Origin: Vibrio lentus
GTDB lineage: Bacteria > Pseudomonadota > Gammaproteobacteria > Enterobacterales > Vibrionaceae
NCBI RefSeq assembly: GCF_002875945.1
Contig: NZ_MCZK01000149.1
Coordinates: 1 to 64,000 of the forward strand
Direction of reading: 5' to 3'
Length of the DNA stretch: 64,000 bases
The notes below the pieces were generated by a model, which had not been told where the DNA came from, ran no database searches, and worked only from the letters and a program-made list of their open reading frames with translations. Position 1 is the first letter of the stretch; the number at the start of each line of letters is the position of its first letter. Positions 17,062 through 26,216 of the stretch are shown here, piece after piece. Position numbers and translations under genes: made by a program.

Positions 17062-18177
17062 TTGAACGCTAAAAAATCAGTAGGAAAGCCAGTCGTACAG
17101 TTAACTGGCATTAGTAAAAGTTTCGATGGTAAGGAAGTCATCGGCAATCTTGATCTAAACGTAAATCATGGTGAGTTTCTCACGATATTAGGCCCGTCCG
17201 GTTGTGGTAAAACCACGGTACTAAGAATGATTGCAGGGTTTGAAACGGCAGATAGTGGTGAAATACTATTAGCCCAACAGAATGTAACCCAAGTTCCTGC
17301 TGAACAAAGGCACGTTAACACTGTATTCCAAAGTTATGCCCTATTCCCACATATGACCGTTTTCGACAATGTGGCATTTGGTTTACGCATGCAGAAAGTA
17401 CCAAACACTGAGATTGAACCTCGTGTCATGGATGCTTTAAAAATGGTGCGCCTAGAACAAATGGCACAACGAAAGCCACACCAGCTATCCGGTGGCCAAC
17501 AGCAACGCATCGCAATCGCTCGTGCTGTCGTTAATAAGCCTAAAGTTCTTTTGTTGGATGAGTCTCTATCTGCTCTTGATTACAAACTACGTAAACAGAT
17601 GCAAATCGAACTTAAACAACTGCAACGCCAACTTGGTATCACGTTCATTTTTGTAACGCATGACCAAGAAGAAGCATTGTCCATGTCTGATCGTATTATT
17701 GTTATGCGTGATGGCGTGATTGAACAAGACGGAACACCAAGAGAAATCTACGAAGAGCCTAAGAACTTATTTGTTGCTCGTTTCATTGGTGAAATTAACG
17801 TATTCGAAGCGACAGCGAAATCTCGTCAAGATGAAAAGCGCATTGTTGCGACAATCGAAGGTGAAGAGTCAATTATCTATCATGATAAAGACGTAGCACC
17901 GGGCCAAAAACTGCAAGTACTACTTCGCCCTGAAGATCTTCGTATCGAAGAAATTAAAGAGTCGGTTCAAAGCGGTATTGTTGGCCACATTGTCGAGCGA
18001 ACCTATAAAGGCATGACATTAGATTCAGTCGTAGAACTTGAATCAGGTATGCGTGTCATGGTTAGCGAATTCTTCAACGAAGATGACCCTGATGTTGATC
18101 ACTCACTGGGCCAAAAAGTTGCAGTAACTTGGGTTGAGAGCTGGGAAGTGGTGTTAGAAGATGAGCAAGAAGTTTAA
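17062..18177 (+). CDS. potA: spermidine/putrescine ABC transporter ATP-binding protein PotA
   Basis: A 371-aa ABC ATPase that powers polyamine import. Walker [10 protein letters not shown] is near residue 46, signature [14 protein letters not shown] near 143 and Walker [13 protein letters not shown] near 163; the TOBE-type C-terminal domain (about 245-365) is intact. The start codon is TTG at 17062, supported by GGTGGAG 11 nt upstream, and no ATG gives a better fit. It overlaps potB by 17 nt, and potC follows in the same unit. The 330 bp between the upstream membrane protein gene and potA hold no recognisable element beyond a likely promoter region. Confidence 0.95.
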   Translation: MNAKKSVGKPVVQLTGISKSFDGKEVIGNLDLNVNHGEFLTILGPSGCGKTTVLRMIAGFETADSGEILLAQQNVTQVPAEQRHVNTVFQSYALFPHMTVFDNVAFGLRMQKVPNTEIEPRVMDALKMVRLEQMAQRKPHQLSGGQQQRIAIARAVVNKPKVLLLDESLSALDYKLRKQMQIELKQLQRQLGITFIFVTHDQEEALSMSDRIIVMRDGVIEQDGTPREIYEEPKNLFVARFIGEINVFEATAKSRQDEKRIVATIEGEESIIYHDKDVAPGQKLQVLLRPEDLRIEEIKESVQSGIVGHIVERTYKGMTLDSVVELESGMRVMVSEFFNEDDPDVDHSLGQKVAVTWVESWEVVLEDEQEV

Positions 18178-19018
18178 TTTACAAAACGCGATTGTTGCTT
18201 TAATCACAGGTTGGTTAGTGCTGTTCGTGATGATTCCAAACATCATGATCATCGGTACTAGCTTTCTAACTCGTGATGAAGCGAACTTGATCGAGATGAC
18301 CTTCACTCTCGATAACTACTTGCGTTTGGCTGATCCGCTGTATTTTAAAGTGCTGATGCACTCTTTCTATATGGCGATTGTCGCAACCCTACTTTGTTTA
18401 ATTATTGGTTACCCGTTCGCCTACATCGTGGCAAAAATGCCTGCGAAATGGCGTCCAATCATGTTGTTTCTAGTGATTGTGCCATTCTGGACAAACTCTT
18501 TGATTCGTACTTACGGATTAAAAGTTGTTCTGGGGACTCAAGGTGTGTTGAACAAAGGTTTGTTGGCGTTAGACATTATCGATAAACCACTTCGTATTAT
18601 GTATTCAGAAACGGCAGTAATGATCGGTTTAGTGTATATCCTACTCCCGTTCATGATTTTGCCGTTGTACTCAGCGATTGAAAAGCTAGACGATACTTAT
18701 TTAGAAGCGGCTAAAGACTTAGGTGCGAACAAACTTCAAACGTTATTGAAGGTTGTTTTACCCCTAACGATGCCAGGCATTATCGGCGGTTGTTTACTTG
18801 TATTGCTCCCTGCGCTTGGAATGTTCTACATTTCAGACTTGTTGGGCGGCGCTAAGAACCTGTTGATAGGTAACGTCATTAAGAGCCAAGTGCTGAATGC
18901 TCGTGATTGGCCGTTTGGCGCTGCAACCAGTATTGCACTGACTACTGCCATGGCTGTGATGCTTTATGCCTACTATCGCGCAGGCAAGTTATTGAATAAG
19001 AAAGTGGAGCTAGACTAA
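18161..19018 (+). CDS. potB: spermidine/putrescine ABC transporter permease PotB
   Basis: A 285-aa inner-membrane permease with six transmembrane helices and the EAA loop [21 protein letters not shown] that docks with PotA. It overlaps potA by 17 nt and shares one base with the potC start (TAATG). Homology to PotB of E. coli is clear from sequence. Confidence 0.95.
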   Translation: MSKKFNLQNAIVALITGWLVLFVMIPNIMIIGTSFLTRDEANLIEMTFTLDNYLRLADPLYFKVLMHSFYMAIVATLLCLIIGYPFAYIVAKMPAKWRPIMLFLVIVPFWTNSLIRTYGLKVVLGTQGVLNKGLLALDIIDKPLRIMYSETAVMIGLVYILLPFMILPLYSAIEKLDDTYLEAAKDLGANKLQTLLKVVLPLTMPGIIGGCLLVLLPALGMFYISDLLGGAKNLLIGNVIKSQVLNARDWPFGAATSIALTTAMAVMLYAYYRAGKLLNKKVELD

Positions 19019-19788
19019 TGGGTCGCACAGTTAAGTTCAGCTTTATGGCGCTGGTATACGCTTTTCTATACCTACCTATTATCGTATTGATTGCAAACTC
19101 ATTTAATGCCAATAAATTCGGCATGAAATGGGGTGGCTTTACCACTAAGTGGTATGACGCGCTGATCAACAACGACAGCCTAATGCAGGCTGCGTGGCAC
19201 TCGATTAACGTAGCGGTGTTCTCAGCAACAGCCGCAACGATTGTTGGAAGCCTGACTGCTGTTGCCCTATTCCGTTACCAATTTAAAGGTAAAGGCATAG
19301 TCAATGGCATGTTGTTCATCGTGATGATGTCACCAGATATCGTAATGGCGATTTCGCTTCTTGCGCTATTCTTGGTAATGGGTGTTCAACTTGGGTTCTT
19401 TACCTTACTTGCTGCGCACATTACTTTCTGTCTACCGTTCGTTGTTGTCACGGTCTACAGTCGCTTGAATGGCTTTGATGTGAAGATGCTAGAAGCCGCA
19501 AAAGATTTAGGTGCAAGTGAATGGACGATTCTAAAACAGATCATCCTGCCTCTTGCTAAGCCAGCGGTTGCTGCGGGCTGGTTATTGAGCTTCACTCTGT
19601 CTTTGGACGATGTGATCATCAGCTCTTTCGTAACGGGCCCAACCTATGAAATCTTGCCACTGAAGATCTACTCGATGGTTAAAGTCGGTATATCTCCAGA
19701 GGTCAACGCCCTAGCAACAGTGATGTTAGTGGTGTCGTTAATACTGGTGATTATTTCTCAGTTATTAGCGAGAGAAAAAATCAAGTAA
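19018..19788 (+). CDS. potC: spermidine/putrescine ABC transporter permease PotC
   Basis: A 256-aa second permease subunit with about six transmembrane helices and EAA loop [20 protein letters not shown]. It is coupled to potB by a one-base overlap. A terminator-like hairpin follows before potD, so binding protein and membrane complex may be expressed at different levels. Confidence 0.95.
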   Translation: MGRTVKFSFMALVYAFLYLPIIVLIANSFNANKFGMKWGGFTTKWYDALINNDSLMQAAWHSINVAVFSATAATIVGSLTAVALFRYQFKGKGIVNGMLFIVMMSPDIVMAISLLALFLVMGVQLGFFTLLAAHITFCLPFVVVTVYSRLNGFDVKMLEAAKDLGASEWTILKQIILPLAKPAVAAGWLLSFTLSLDDVIISSFVTGPTYEILPLKIYSMVKVGISPEVNALATVMLVVSLILVIISQLLAREKIK

Positions 19789-19850
19789 GTCTCCTACTCT
19801 TTACTGAGACGGACTTGATAAGATTCAAGTTTAACAACAGTGTTATTCAT

Positions 19851-19884
19851 AAACAGAATGGTAAATTACCATTCTGTTTTTCTA
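19851..19884 (+). terminator. hairpin between potC and potD
   Basis: AAACAGAATGGT (19851-19862) pairs with ACCATTCTGTTT (19868-19879) with a short loop and a trailing TTTTTCT. It is a good intrinsic terminator or attenuator ahead of potD. Confidence 0.8.
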
Positions 19885-19925
19885 TCTAGTGCCTTCGGGC
19901 AACGTTTAGTTTGGAGCTAACGTCA

Positions 19926-20960
19926 ATGAAAAAATGGGCTACTCTATTAGCTGGTAGTGCATGTGCGCTTTCAATGTTATCTGCACCATCGTTTGCAAAA
20001 GATAACAAAGAATTGGTATTCATGAACTGGGGACCTTACATCAACAGTGAGATCTTAGAACAGTTCACGGATGAAACTGGCATCAAAGTGATTTACTCGA
20101 CTTACGAGTCGAATGAAACTTTGTACGCAAAATTGAAAACGCACAATAAAGGTTACGACCTTGTGGTTCCTTCAACCTACTTCGTGTCTAAAATGCGCGA
20201 CGAAGGCATGCTTCAAAAGATCGACAAAACCAAGCTAAACAATTTTGAGAATCTAGATACAAACTACCTAGATAAGCCATATGATCCGAACAATGACTAC
20301 TCTATTCCACACGTAGTGGCAATCACGGGTCTTGCTGTTAACACAGACATGTACGATCCAGAAGATTTCCAAAGCTGGGCTGATCTATGGAAGCCTGAGC
20401 TTGAAGGTCAGCTGATGATGATGGACGACACGCGTGAAGTGTTCCACATCGCACTGCGTAAGTTAGGTTATTCAGGTAACACGACTAACGAGAAAGAGAT
20501 TGACGAAGCCTACGCTGAACTGCGTAAGCTGATGCCAAACGTTCTTGTGTTTAACTCAGATAACCCTGGCGCACCATACATGTCTGGTGAAGTGGGTCTT
20601 GGTATGCTTTGGAACGGTTCTGCTGCTGCAGCGCAAAATGAAGGTCTGCCGATTAAACTGATTTTCCCTAAAGAAGGCGGCATCGGTTGGGTTGATAACT
20701 TTGCCATCAGTTCTGGCGCAGTAAACGTAGAAGCGGCTCATAAGATGATCGACTTCCTACTTCGCCCAGAAATCGCAGAGCAAATTTCTCGTGACACCGG
20801 TTACCTAACGGCAGTTAAAGCGTCTAATGAGAAGTTCAAAGACAGCCCTGCTCTGTTCCCGTCGCAAGAAGACCTTGACCGTGTTGAATGGCAAGCTGCG
20901 GTTGGCGATAAGACAGTGAAGTACGAAGATTATTTCATGAAGCTAAAAGCCGGTCAGTAA
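19926..20960 (+). CDS. potD: polyamine ABC transporter substrate-binding protein PotD (copy 1)
   Basis: A 344-aa periplasmic binding protein for spermidine/putrescine. Signal peptide about 1-23 (MKKWATLLAGSACALSM...SFA). The mature protein starts KDNKELVFMNWGPYIN and has the PotD hallmarks YESNETLYAKLK and DLVVPSTYFVSKM. The ATG at 19926 follows GGAGC with good spacing; a TTG five codons earlier is in frame but unlikely. A second, very similar potD lies 227 nt downstream. Confidence 0.93.
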   Translation: MKKWATLLAGSACALSMLSAPSFAKDNKELVFMNWGPYINSEILEQFTDETGIKVIYSTYESNETLYAKLKTHNKGYDLVVPSTYFVSKMRDEGMLQKIDKTKLNNFENLDTNYLDKPYDPNNDYSIPHVVAITGLAVNTDMYDPEDFQSWADLWKPELEGQLMMMDDTREVFHIALRKLGYSGNTTNEKEIDEAYAELRKLMPNVLVFNSDNPGAPYMSGEVGLGMLWNGSAAAAQNEGLPIKLIFPKEGGIGWVDNFAISSGAVNVEAAHKMIDFLLRPEIAEQISRDTGYLTAVKASNEKFKDSPALFPSQEDLDRVEWQAAVGDKTVKYEDYFMKLKAGQ

Positions 20961-21066
20961 GCGAGTTCTTTATCTAGTTGCTCTGGTCAACGGACGCTAA
21001 TAAGTAACTGGTTTACTTAACAACCTCAGTTAGATAATCAACACGTTAAAAATAAGAATATCAATG

Positions 21067-21094
21067 AATAGGCAGCTTAGACTGCCTATTTTGT
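21067..21094 (+). terminator. terminator between the two potD genes
   Basis: AATAGGCAG (21067-21075) pairs with CTGCCTATT (21082-21090), followed by TTGTT. It separates the two potD copies, so copy 2 probably has its own promoter in 21095-21187. Confidence 0.75.
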
Positions 21095-21187
21095 TATATC
21101 ACTGCTATAATCTAGCGCGATTTTTAGAAATCCATTTACTTTGGGTTCACTACCCAGCTCCAAATCAAACAAATGAACGGAACAGTA

Positions 21188-22225
21188 ATGAAAAAAACAC
21201 TGTATACCGGCGCATTGTGTGCTGCTACTTTACTTTCTACACCCTCTTTCGCAGCTGACCAAGAACTGTATTTTTACAACTGGTCTGAATATATTCCAAA
21301 TGAAGTACTAGAAGACTTCACAGAAGAGACTGGCATTAAAGTCTATTACTCAACTTATGAGTCTAACGAAAGCATGTACGCTAAGTTAAAAACTCAAGGT
21401 ACGGGTTACGACTTAGTGGTTCCTTCTACTTACTTCGTTTCTAAGATGCGTAAAGAAGGCATGCTTCAAGAGCTTGATAAAACTAAGCTAAGCCACTTTG
21501 CTGATTTGGATCCAAATTACTTAGATAAGCCATTTGACCCAAACAACAACTACTCGATCCCATACATCTGGGGCGCAACGGGTATTGGTATCAACTCAGA
21601 TATGCTAGACAAGTCTTCAGTTAAAAACTGGGGCGATCTGTGGGATACACAGTGGGAAGGTCAACTGATGATGATGGATGACTCTCGTGAGGTTTTCCAT
21701 ATAGCACTGTCTAAACTGGGTTACTCTCCAAACACAACAAACCCTGAAGAAATCAAAGAAGCGTACGAAGAACTTCGTAAGCTAATGCCAAACGTATTGG
21801 TATTTAACTCAGATTTCCCAGCAAACCCTTACCTAGCGGGTGAAGTGTCTCTTGGTATGCTTTGGAATGGCTCTGCTTATATGGCACGCCAAGAAGGCGC
21901 AACAATTGACATCATCTGGCCAGAGAAAGGCGCTATCTTCTGGATGGACAGCCTAGCAATTCCAGCAGGTGCTAAGAACACTGAAGCGGCACATAAGATG
22001 ATTGACTTCCTTCTTCGCCCTGAAAACGCAGCTAAGATTGCTCTAGAGATCGGTTACCCGACGCCAGTTAAAACGGCTTACCCTCTTCTTCCTAAAGAAT
22101 TTGCTGAAGATAAGAACGTTTTCCCACCACAATCAGTGATGGATAACGGCGTTTGGCAAGATGAAGTTGGCGAAGCGAGCGTTATTTATGACGAGTACTT
22201 CCAAAAACTTAAAGTAAACAACTAG
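21188..22225 (+). CDS. potD: polyamine ABC transporter substrate-binding protein PotD (copy 2)
   Basis: A 345-aa periplasmic binding protein, tandem paralogue of the preceding gene. Signal peptide about 1-22, then ADQELYFYNWSEYIPNEVL. It keeps the YESNESMYAKLK and DLVVPSTYFVSKM segments but differs at likely pocket positions (for example WGATGIGINSDM here versus VAITGLAVNTDM in copy 1, and FWMDSLAIP versus GWVDNFAIS). The two may therefore prefer different polyamines. The ATG at 21188 is preceded by ACGGAA. The Trp/Tyr pattern of copy 2 resembles classical E. coli PotD more closely. Confidence 0.93.
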   Translation: MKKTLYTGALCAATLLSTPSFAADQELYFYNWSEYIPNEVLEDFTEETGIKVYYSTYESNESMYAKLKTQGTGYDLVVPSTYFVSKMRKEGMLQELDKTKLSHFADLDPNYLDKPFDPNNNYSIPYIWGATGIGINSDMLDKSSVKNWGDLWDTQWEGQLMMMDDSREVFHIALSKLGYSPNTTNPEEIKEAYEELRKLMPNVLVFNSDFPANPYLAGEVSLGMLWNGSAYMARQEGATIDIIWPEKGAIFWMDSLAIPAGAKNTEAAHKMIDFLLRPENAAKIALEIGYPTPVKTAYPLLPKEFAEDKNVFPPQSVMDNGVWQDEVGEASVIYDEYFQKLKVNN

Positions 22226-22242
22226 ATTGTTACTGACAGGTT

Positions 22243-22275
22243 AATAAAGCGGCGTAAGCCGCTTTATTTTTATCT
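22243..22275 (+). terminator. terminator after potD copy 2
   Basis: AATAAAGCGGC (22243-22253) pairs with GCCGCTTTATT (22258-22268) around GTAA, followed by TTTAT. A strong intrinsic terminator. Confidence 0.9.
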
Positions 22276-22321
22276 ATACTTTATATAGGATGGTATTAAA
22301 CGACATGGAGTGCGTTATAAT

Positions 22322-23110
22322 ATGCCAGCGAACCCGATATTATTGGTTGTGACTCTGATGCTGCTTGCGTCTTTCTTGATGCTCGGCCTGAGTTCATTCA
22401 TCCACATAGACTCTAATTACGACCTGTTTTTCGAAACAAACACCCTCGTGATTACTATGTACATCTACTACGTTGCTCGTCATGCCATTCGCCCACATAA
22501 AATCCTTCGCTGCGGGGCTCTACTGCTCATTTTCAACCTATTTTATGATGTGACCACAGAACTCAAACATCTCGATGAATGGGCAGACAGAAACGAACTA
22601 CTCGACACCTTCCTTGAAGATGGCTTATTGCAAATAGCCTTCCTACTTATTGCCTACGGCATTACTGAGCTGACGACTCAATTAAAAGATCAAAGCAAAC
22701 AAGATGAGCTGACAGGTTTGTATAACCGTAAGAAGTTCGATGCGATCAAGTTGAAAGAATTCGAACTCATCTATTTCGATCTGGATGGTTTAAAAACGGT
22801 GAATGACCGTAAAGGCCATAAAGTCGGAGACCTCATGATCGTTCGCTTCTCTCAGGCATTGAGCCAAGCGGTATTAGAAGATGAAATGGTGTTTCGTGTT
22901 GGAGGCGATGAGTTTGTCGCAACAGCGCAGCTAGGTCGTGGTGGTGAGTTCGTCAGCCAAGTTAACAACCAACTTCACGGTGAAAACATCTCCTTTTCTT
23001 ACGGCATCGAAGTCACTTGCCAAGAGAACTTTCAACAGGCGCTTGATAAGTCAGATAAGGCGATGTACGAAATGAAAAAAGCGCAGCGTTCTGTTTCAGC
23101 TAGCTCTTAA
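22322..23110 (+). CDS. membrane diguanylate cyclase (GGDEF domain)
   Basis: A 262-aa protein with about four N-terminal transmembrane segments (to about residue 115) and a C-terminal GGDEF domain (about 128-255). It has DELTGLYNRKKFD, FDLDGLKTVND and an intact active-site loop FRVGGDEFVA, so it probably makes cyclic di-GMP. The domain is shortened after the active site (SFSYGIEV, DKAMYEMKK). GGAG at 22307 fits ATG 22322 slightly better than the GTG at 22310. Monocistronic, after the pot terminator. Signal sensed is unknown. Confidence 0.85.
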   Translation: MPANPILLVVTLMLLASFLMLGLSSFIHIDSNYDLFFETNTLVITMYIYYVARHAIRPHKILRCGALLLIFNLFYDVTTELKHLDEWADRNELLDTFLEDGLLQIAFLLIAYGITELTTQLKDQSKQDELTGLYNRKKFDAIKLKEFELIYFDLDGLKTVNDRKGHKVGDLMIVRFSQALSQAVLEDEMVFRVGGDEFVATAQLGRGGEFVSQVNNQLHGENISFSYGIEVTCQENFQQALDKSDKAMYEMKKAQRSVSASS

Positions 23111-23168
23111 TCTTCAGTTAATTGAGATTTTAATAGGCCGCTATTTACCTTTACGAACAAAACTCTTC

Positions 23169-23267
23169 ATGAACAAAAAAGCAAACACCCATCTGACTTG
23201 CTTGGTTGCAGTCGGATACGTATTTGCCTTGTTAGCTAAGCTTGAGCAAAAGCGTTATGACAATTAA
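23169..23267 (+). CDS. possible 32-aa small hydrophobic protein
   Basis: A short open frame [18 protein letters not shown]..., stop TAA at 23265-23267, with a basic N-terminus, one hydrophobic stretch (about 9-23) and a charged tail (KLEQKRYDN). No clear ribosome-binding site precedes it. It overlaps the convergent cobB stop by 4 nt. Composition looks protein-like, but it could be chance. Confidence 0.25.
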   Translation: MNKKANTHLTCLVAVGYVFALLAKLEQKRYDN

Positions 23268-23998
23268 GCGGTCAAAGAACCTTTCTCTACAGACAAAAGC
23301 TCACCGACTAATTTCGGCACTTCAATACTGGCTTTACCGTAGCGTTTCTCTTCAAATTCACTCTCAACCGCACTCGGTTCGAGGTTGATTTCAATCGTAT
23401 GTGCGCCATGCATTCTAGCGTCATGTACAAAACCAGCCGCTGGATAAACCACACCTGACGTACCGATCGAGATGAACAAGTCCGCTTCTTCTAACGCTGA
23501 ATAGATGTCGCCCATTCTTAGTGGCATTTCGCCAAACCAAACAATGTGAGGACGCATTTGAGCGGGGATCTGGCAGCAATGACAAAGCTCACCGGTTTCG
23601 ATATTGTCTTTATGCTCGATAACCTGATTAGATTCGCTGCATCTCGCTTTTAATAGTTCGCCATGCATGTGGATGATATTGCTGCTACCGCCACGCTCAT
23701 GCAGGTTGTCGATGTTTTGAGTGATGATGGTTACTTTGCCGTCTAGCTTCTCTTCGAGCTCACCTAGCGCCTTATGGGCTGAATTTGGCAGGATGCTTTC
23801 GCTTTGTAATCCATGACGACGTTTATTGTAGAACTCTTGCACCAAATCTGGATCTTTTGCAAAACCCTCAGGCGTCGCAACATCTTCGATTTTATGGTTT
23901 TCCCATAATCCATCTTGTGCTCGAAATGTTTGTATCCCCGACTCCGCTGAGATTCCGGCACCAGTAAGAATTACGATATTTCTGTATGGGAAATGCAT
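23264..23998 (-). CDS. cobB: NAD-dependent protein deacylase (sirtuin CobB)
   Basis: A 244-aa class III sirtuin that removes acetyl/succinyl groups from lysines using NAD+. It has [26 protein letters not shown], the catalytic His in [10 protein letters not shown] and the zinc ligands (CSES... and LCHCC). [22 protein letters not shown], read in parts, carries the Tyr/Arg-type substrate region seen in CobB. The ATG at 23998 (MHFPYRN) has AGGACG seven nt upstream, so I did not use the longer start at 24040. Monocistronic, minus strand. Confidence 0.93.
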   Translation of the reverse strand: MHFPYRNIVILTGAGISAESGIQTFRAQDGLWENHKIEDVATPEGFAKDPDLVQEFYNKRRHGLQSESILPNSAHKALGELEEKLDGKVTIITQNIDNLHERGGSSNIIHMHGELLKARCSESNQVIEHKDNIETGELCHCCQIPAQMRPHIVWFGEMPLRMGDIYSALEEADLFISIGTSGVVYPAAGFVHDARMHGAHTIEINLEPSAVESEFEEKRYGKASIEVPKLVGELLSVEKGSLTA

Positions 23999-24156
23999 AT
24001 AACGTCCTTTTAGATATGTCACTTGGTAACAGCTTAGCACTGTTCAAATTCCAACAATAGTTTTAGGGATTAGACCATAGTCTTAGCCAACTGAATTCAT
24101 TGGTTATTTGTGACATAACTCGCTCGATATCGGCGGATTAAGAATGACCAGACACA

Positions 24157-24180
24157 AAAAAAGCGACCGAAGCCGCTTAG
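24157..24180 (-). terminator. UUCG-tetraloop terminator after amt
   Basis: Read on the minus strand: AAGCGGC, loop TTCG, GTCGCTT, then TTTTTTG. The stable tetraloop plus T-run is a strong terminator for amt. Confidence 0.88.
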
Positions 24181-24201
24181 TATTTATCTATTAAACCGTG
24201 A

Positions 24202-25422
24202 TCAGTCTTCGTTGATGGATGAGATCTTGTGGATAGCAAGGTCAGCACCGTTGAACTCGTCTTCTTCACTTAAACGTAGGCCTGTTAGTTTGCTCAACAC
24301 ACCATAAACAATGAGTGCGCCAATTAAAGCTACAGTGATACCCGCCAAAGTACCAACAACCTGAGCAGCAAAGCTCACGCCCCCTAGTCCCCAGAATGCT
24401 TGTTGGCCGAAGATACCCGCTGCAATACCACCCCAAACGCCACACACACCGTGTAGAGGCCACACACCGAGCACATCATCTATCTGTGTTTTGTTTTGCA
24501 TGTAGGTGAACAGGTAAACAAACAGTGCGCCTGCAACGCCGCCAGTAATCAAAGCGCCCAATGGATGCATCAAGTCTGAACCTGCACATATCGCCACGAG
24601 ACCAGCTAAAGGACCATTGTGAATAAAGCCTGGGTCATTTTTACCTGCCACAAGTGCCGCTAGAATACCGCCGACCATTGCCATTAATGAGTTCATCGCC
24701 ACTAGGCCGCTGATGCCATTGATCGCTTGAGCAGACATCACGTTGAATCCAAACCAACCCACACATAAGATCCAAGAACCTAATGCTAAGAAAGGAATAT
24801 TTGATGGTGCGAAGTTGGTGTGCTTACCTGCGCGGATACGACCTTTACGCATGCCAAGGAAGTAAACTGCAACCAATGCAATCCAACCGCCAACGCCGTG
24901 AACGACAACAGAGCCTGCGAAGTCATGGAATCCGTAACCAAACTGGCCTTCTAGCCACGCTTGGAAGCCAAAGTTACCATTCCAAATGATGCCTTCAAAA
25001 AATGGGTAGATGAAACCAACGGTAAACAGTGTCGCAATCAAAATTGGATAGAAACGTGCACGCTCTGCGATACCACCGGATACAATCGCAGGGATTGCTG
25101 CAGCAAAGGTCATTAGGAAGAAAAACTTAACCAGTTCGTATCCATTCCCTTGCGATAGCGTTTCTGCGTCGGCAAAAAAGTGCGCGCCATAAGCGACCCA
25201 GTAACCGATAAAGAAGTAAGCAATAGCGGAGACTCCAAAATCCGAGAGGATCTTAACCAACGCATTGACTTGGTTCTTCTTTCGAACGGTACCGACTTCG
25301 AGAAAGGCGAAGCCAGCGTGCATCAAGAAGACCATGATGGCGCCGAGTAATAGGAATAAAGTATCTGAACTTTGGGTAAGGGTTTGTACTGCACTATGAA
25401 CTTGAGTCACCGTTTCACTCAT
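24202..25422 (-). CDS. amt: ammonium transporter (Amt family)
   Basis: A 406-aa inner-membrane ammonium channel with about eleven transmembrane helices. It shows the family motifs AGFAFLEVGTVRKKN, DFAGSVVVHGVGGW (pore His) and PLGALITGGVAGALF. Length is that of Amt1-type rather than the longer forms. No glnK is adjacent, unlike E. coli amtB. The upstream region has a sigma-54 promoter match and NtrC-like boxes, so nitrogen-limitation control is likely. Confidence 0.94.
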   Translation of the reverse strand: MSETVTQVHSAVQTLTQSSDTLFLLLGAIMVFLMHAGFAFLEVGTVRKKNQVNALVKILSDFGVSAIAYFFIGYWVAYGAHFFADAETLSQGNGYELVKFFFLMTFAAAIPAIVSGGIAERARFYPILIATLFTVGFIYPFFEGIIWNGNFGFQAWLEGQFGYGFHDFAGSVVVHGVGGWIALVAVYFLGMRKGRIRAGKHTNFAPSNIPFLALGSWILCVGWFGFNVMSAQAINGISGLVAMNSLMAMVGGILAALVAGKNDPGFIHNGPLAGLVAICAGSDLMHPLGALITGGVAGALFVYLFTYMQNKTQIDDVLGVWPLHGVCGVWGGIAAGIFGQQAFWGLGGVSFAAQVVGTLAGITVALIGALIVYGVLSKLTGLRLSEEDEFNGADLAIHKISSINED

Positions 25423-25506
25423 TAAAGCATTCTCCTTCGCTTTATCTGATTTGCACTGATATCGTGCGATTCAATGATGTAATTAATTAAAGACTCAACA
25501 GTGAAC

Positions 25507-25522
25507 GCAAGATGTGTTCCAA
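25507..25522 (-). promoter_or_regulatory. sigma-54 promoter of amt
   Basis: On the minus strand the sequence reads TTGGAACACATCTTGC, matching TTGGCAC-N5-TTGC with one change in the -24 box. It lies about 85 bp upstream of the amt ATG. NtrC-like boxes lie 70-165 bp further upstream. Confidence 0.8.
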
Positions 25523-25593
25523 GTGCGAAGGGTAATTTTCGTGCAACAGATTTTCACTTTAAGCTATTGATTATTATATTCTAAATATTTTGG

Positions 25594-25610
25594 TGCACTT
25601 TTATGGTTCC
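25594..25610. promoter_or_regulatory. NtrC-like enhancer box 1
   Basis: GCACT-TTTAT-GGTTC matches the enterobacterial NtrC site GCACT-N5-GGTGC at nine of ten arm positions. It sits about 75 bp upstream of the amt sigma-54 promoter. Confidence 0.65.
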
Positions 25611-25656
25611 TAAAGACCGAAAAAATCATCACGACAATTGCACCAAATAAGGGAGT

Positions 25657-25673
25657 TGCACCATATTGAAGCG
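25657..25673. promoter_or_regulatory. NtrC-like enhancer box 2
   Basis: GCACC-ATATT-GAAGC matches the left half of the NtrC consensus perfectly and the right half in three of five positions. Another half-site GCACC lies at 25640-25644. Together with box 1 they form a typical upstream cluster. Confidence 0.5.
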
Positions 25674-25741
25674 ACCAGCAAGTAGGTTCTAATCTAGAGA
25701 ACGGCTGACAACTATTTACTGTTCGAGAGACTTAAAAACAA

Positions 25742-25775
25742 AAAGCCCAGTGAAATGAATCACTGGGCTTTCTTT
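25742..25775 (-). terminator. terminator of the formate dehydrogenase operon
   Basis: AAAGCCCAGTG (25742-25752) pairs with CACTGGGCTTT (25761-25771). On the minus strand a long T-rich run follows (TTTTTGTTTTT). It closes the operon that starts near 33.5 kb. Confidence 0.9.
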
Positions 25776-25799
25776 AGGTATGTCGTTAACGTGTTAGCG

Positions 25800-26216
25800 T
25801 TACAGGTTTGGTCCTGTTGAAGGATTTTGCGGTAAGTTTTGACTTAAACGCTGCATGCCTTGATACATACGGATAAACCAAACCACAATCGCAACACCCC
25901 CGAACAGCATGCCCACGTATGGGATGTAGTAAGCGATGTCATCGATAATATGGTTTTGATACCAGTAATCGTTCACACCGATTAACACGCCATTAGAGGT
26001 CGCTACCGTTACGATAAGCACGACAAAGAACGTTAAGTTCAAGAAGAACGAGCGAATCAAGCCATAGTAATGCGTATCCACTACTTCACCGTCTTCACCT
26101 TTATCTAAACGATAACCCGCGTAGACAATCGCAATCACGCCAGAGATTAGACAAGTAAATGGTGTGAAGCAGCTTAGGATGTAAGCAACCCAAATACCTT
26201 TATGAGGTTTGTTCAT
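25800..26216 (-). CDS. small membrane protein at the end of the fdh operon
   Basis: A 138-aa protein with three to four transmembrane segments (about 10-33, 55-78 and 92-120). It begins MNKPHKGIWVAYILSCFTPF, resembling DUF4870-like small membrane proteins, though I cannot name the family firmly. It overlaps fdhC by 17 nt and precedes the operon terminator, so it is co-expressed with the dehydrogenase. A role in FDH membrane assembly or an accessory role is inferred from position only. Confidence 0.7.
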   Translation of the reverse strand: MNKPHKGIWVAYILSCFTPFTCLISGVIAIVYAGYRLDKGEDGEVVDTHYYGLIRSFFLNLTFFVVLIVTVATSNGVLIGVNDYWYQNHIIDDIAYYIPYVGMLFGGVAIVVWFIRMYQGMQRLSQNLPQNPSTGPNL

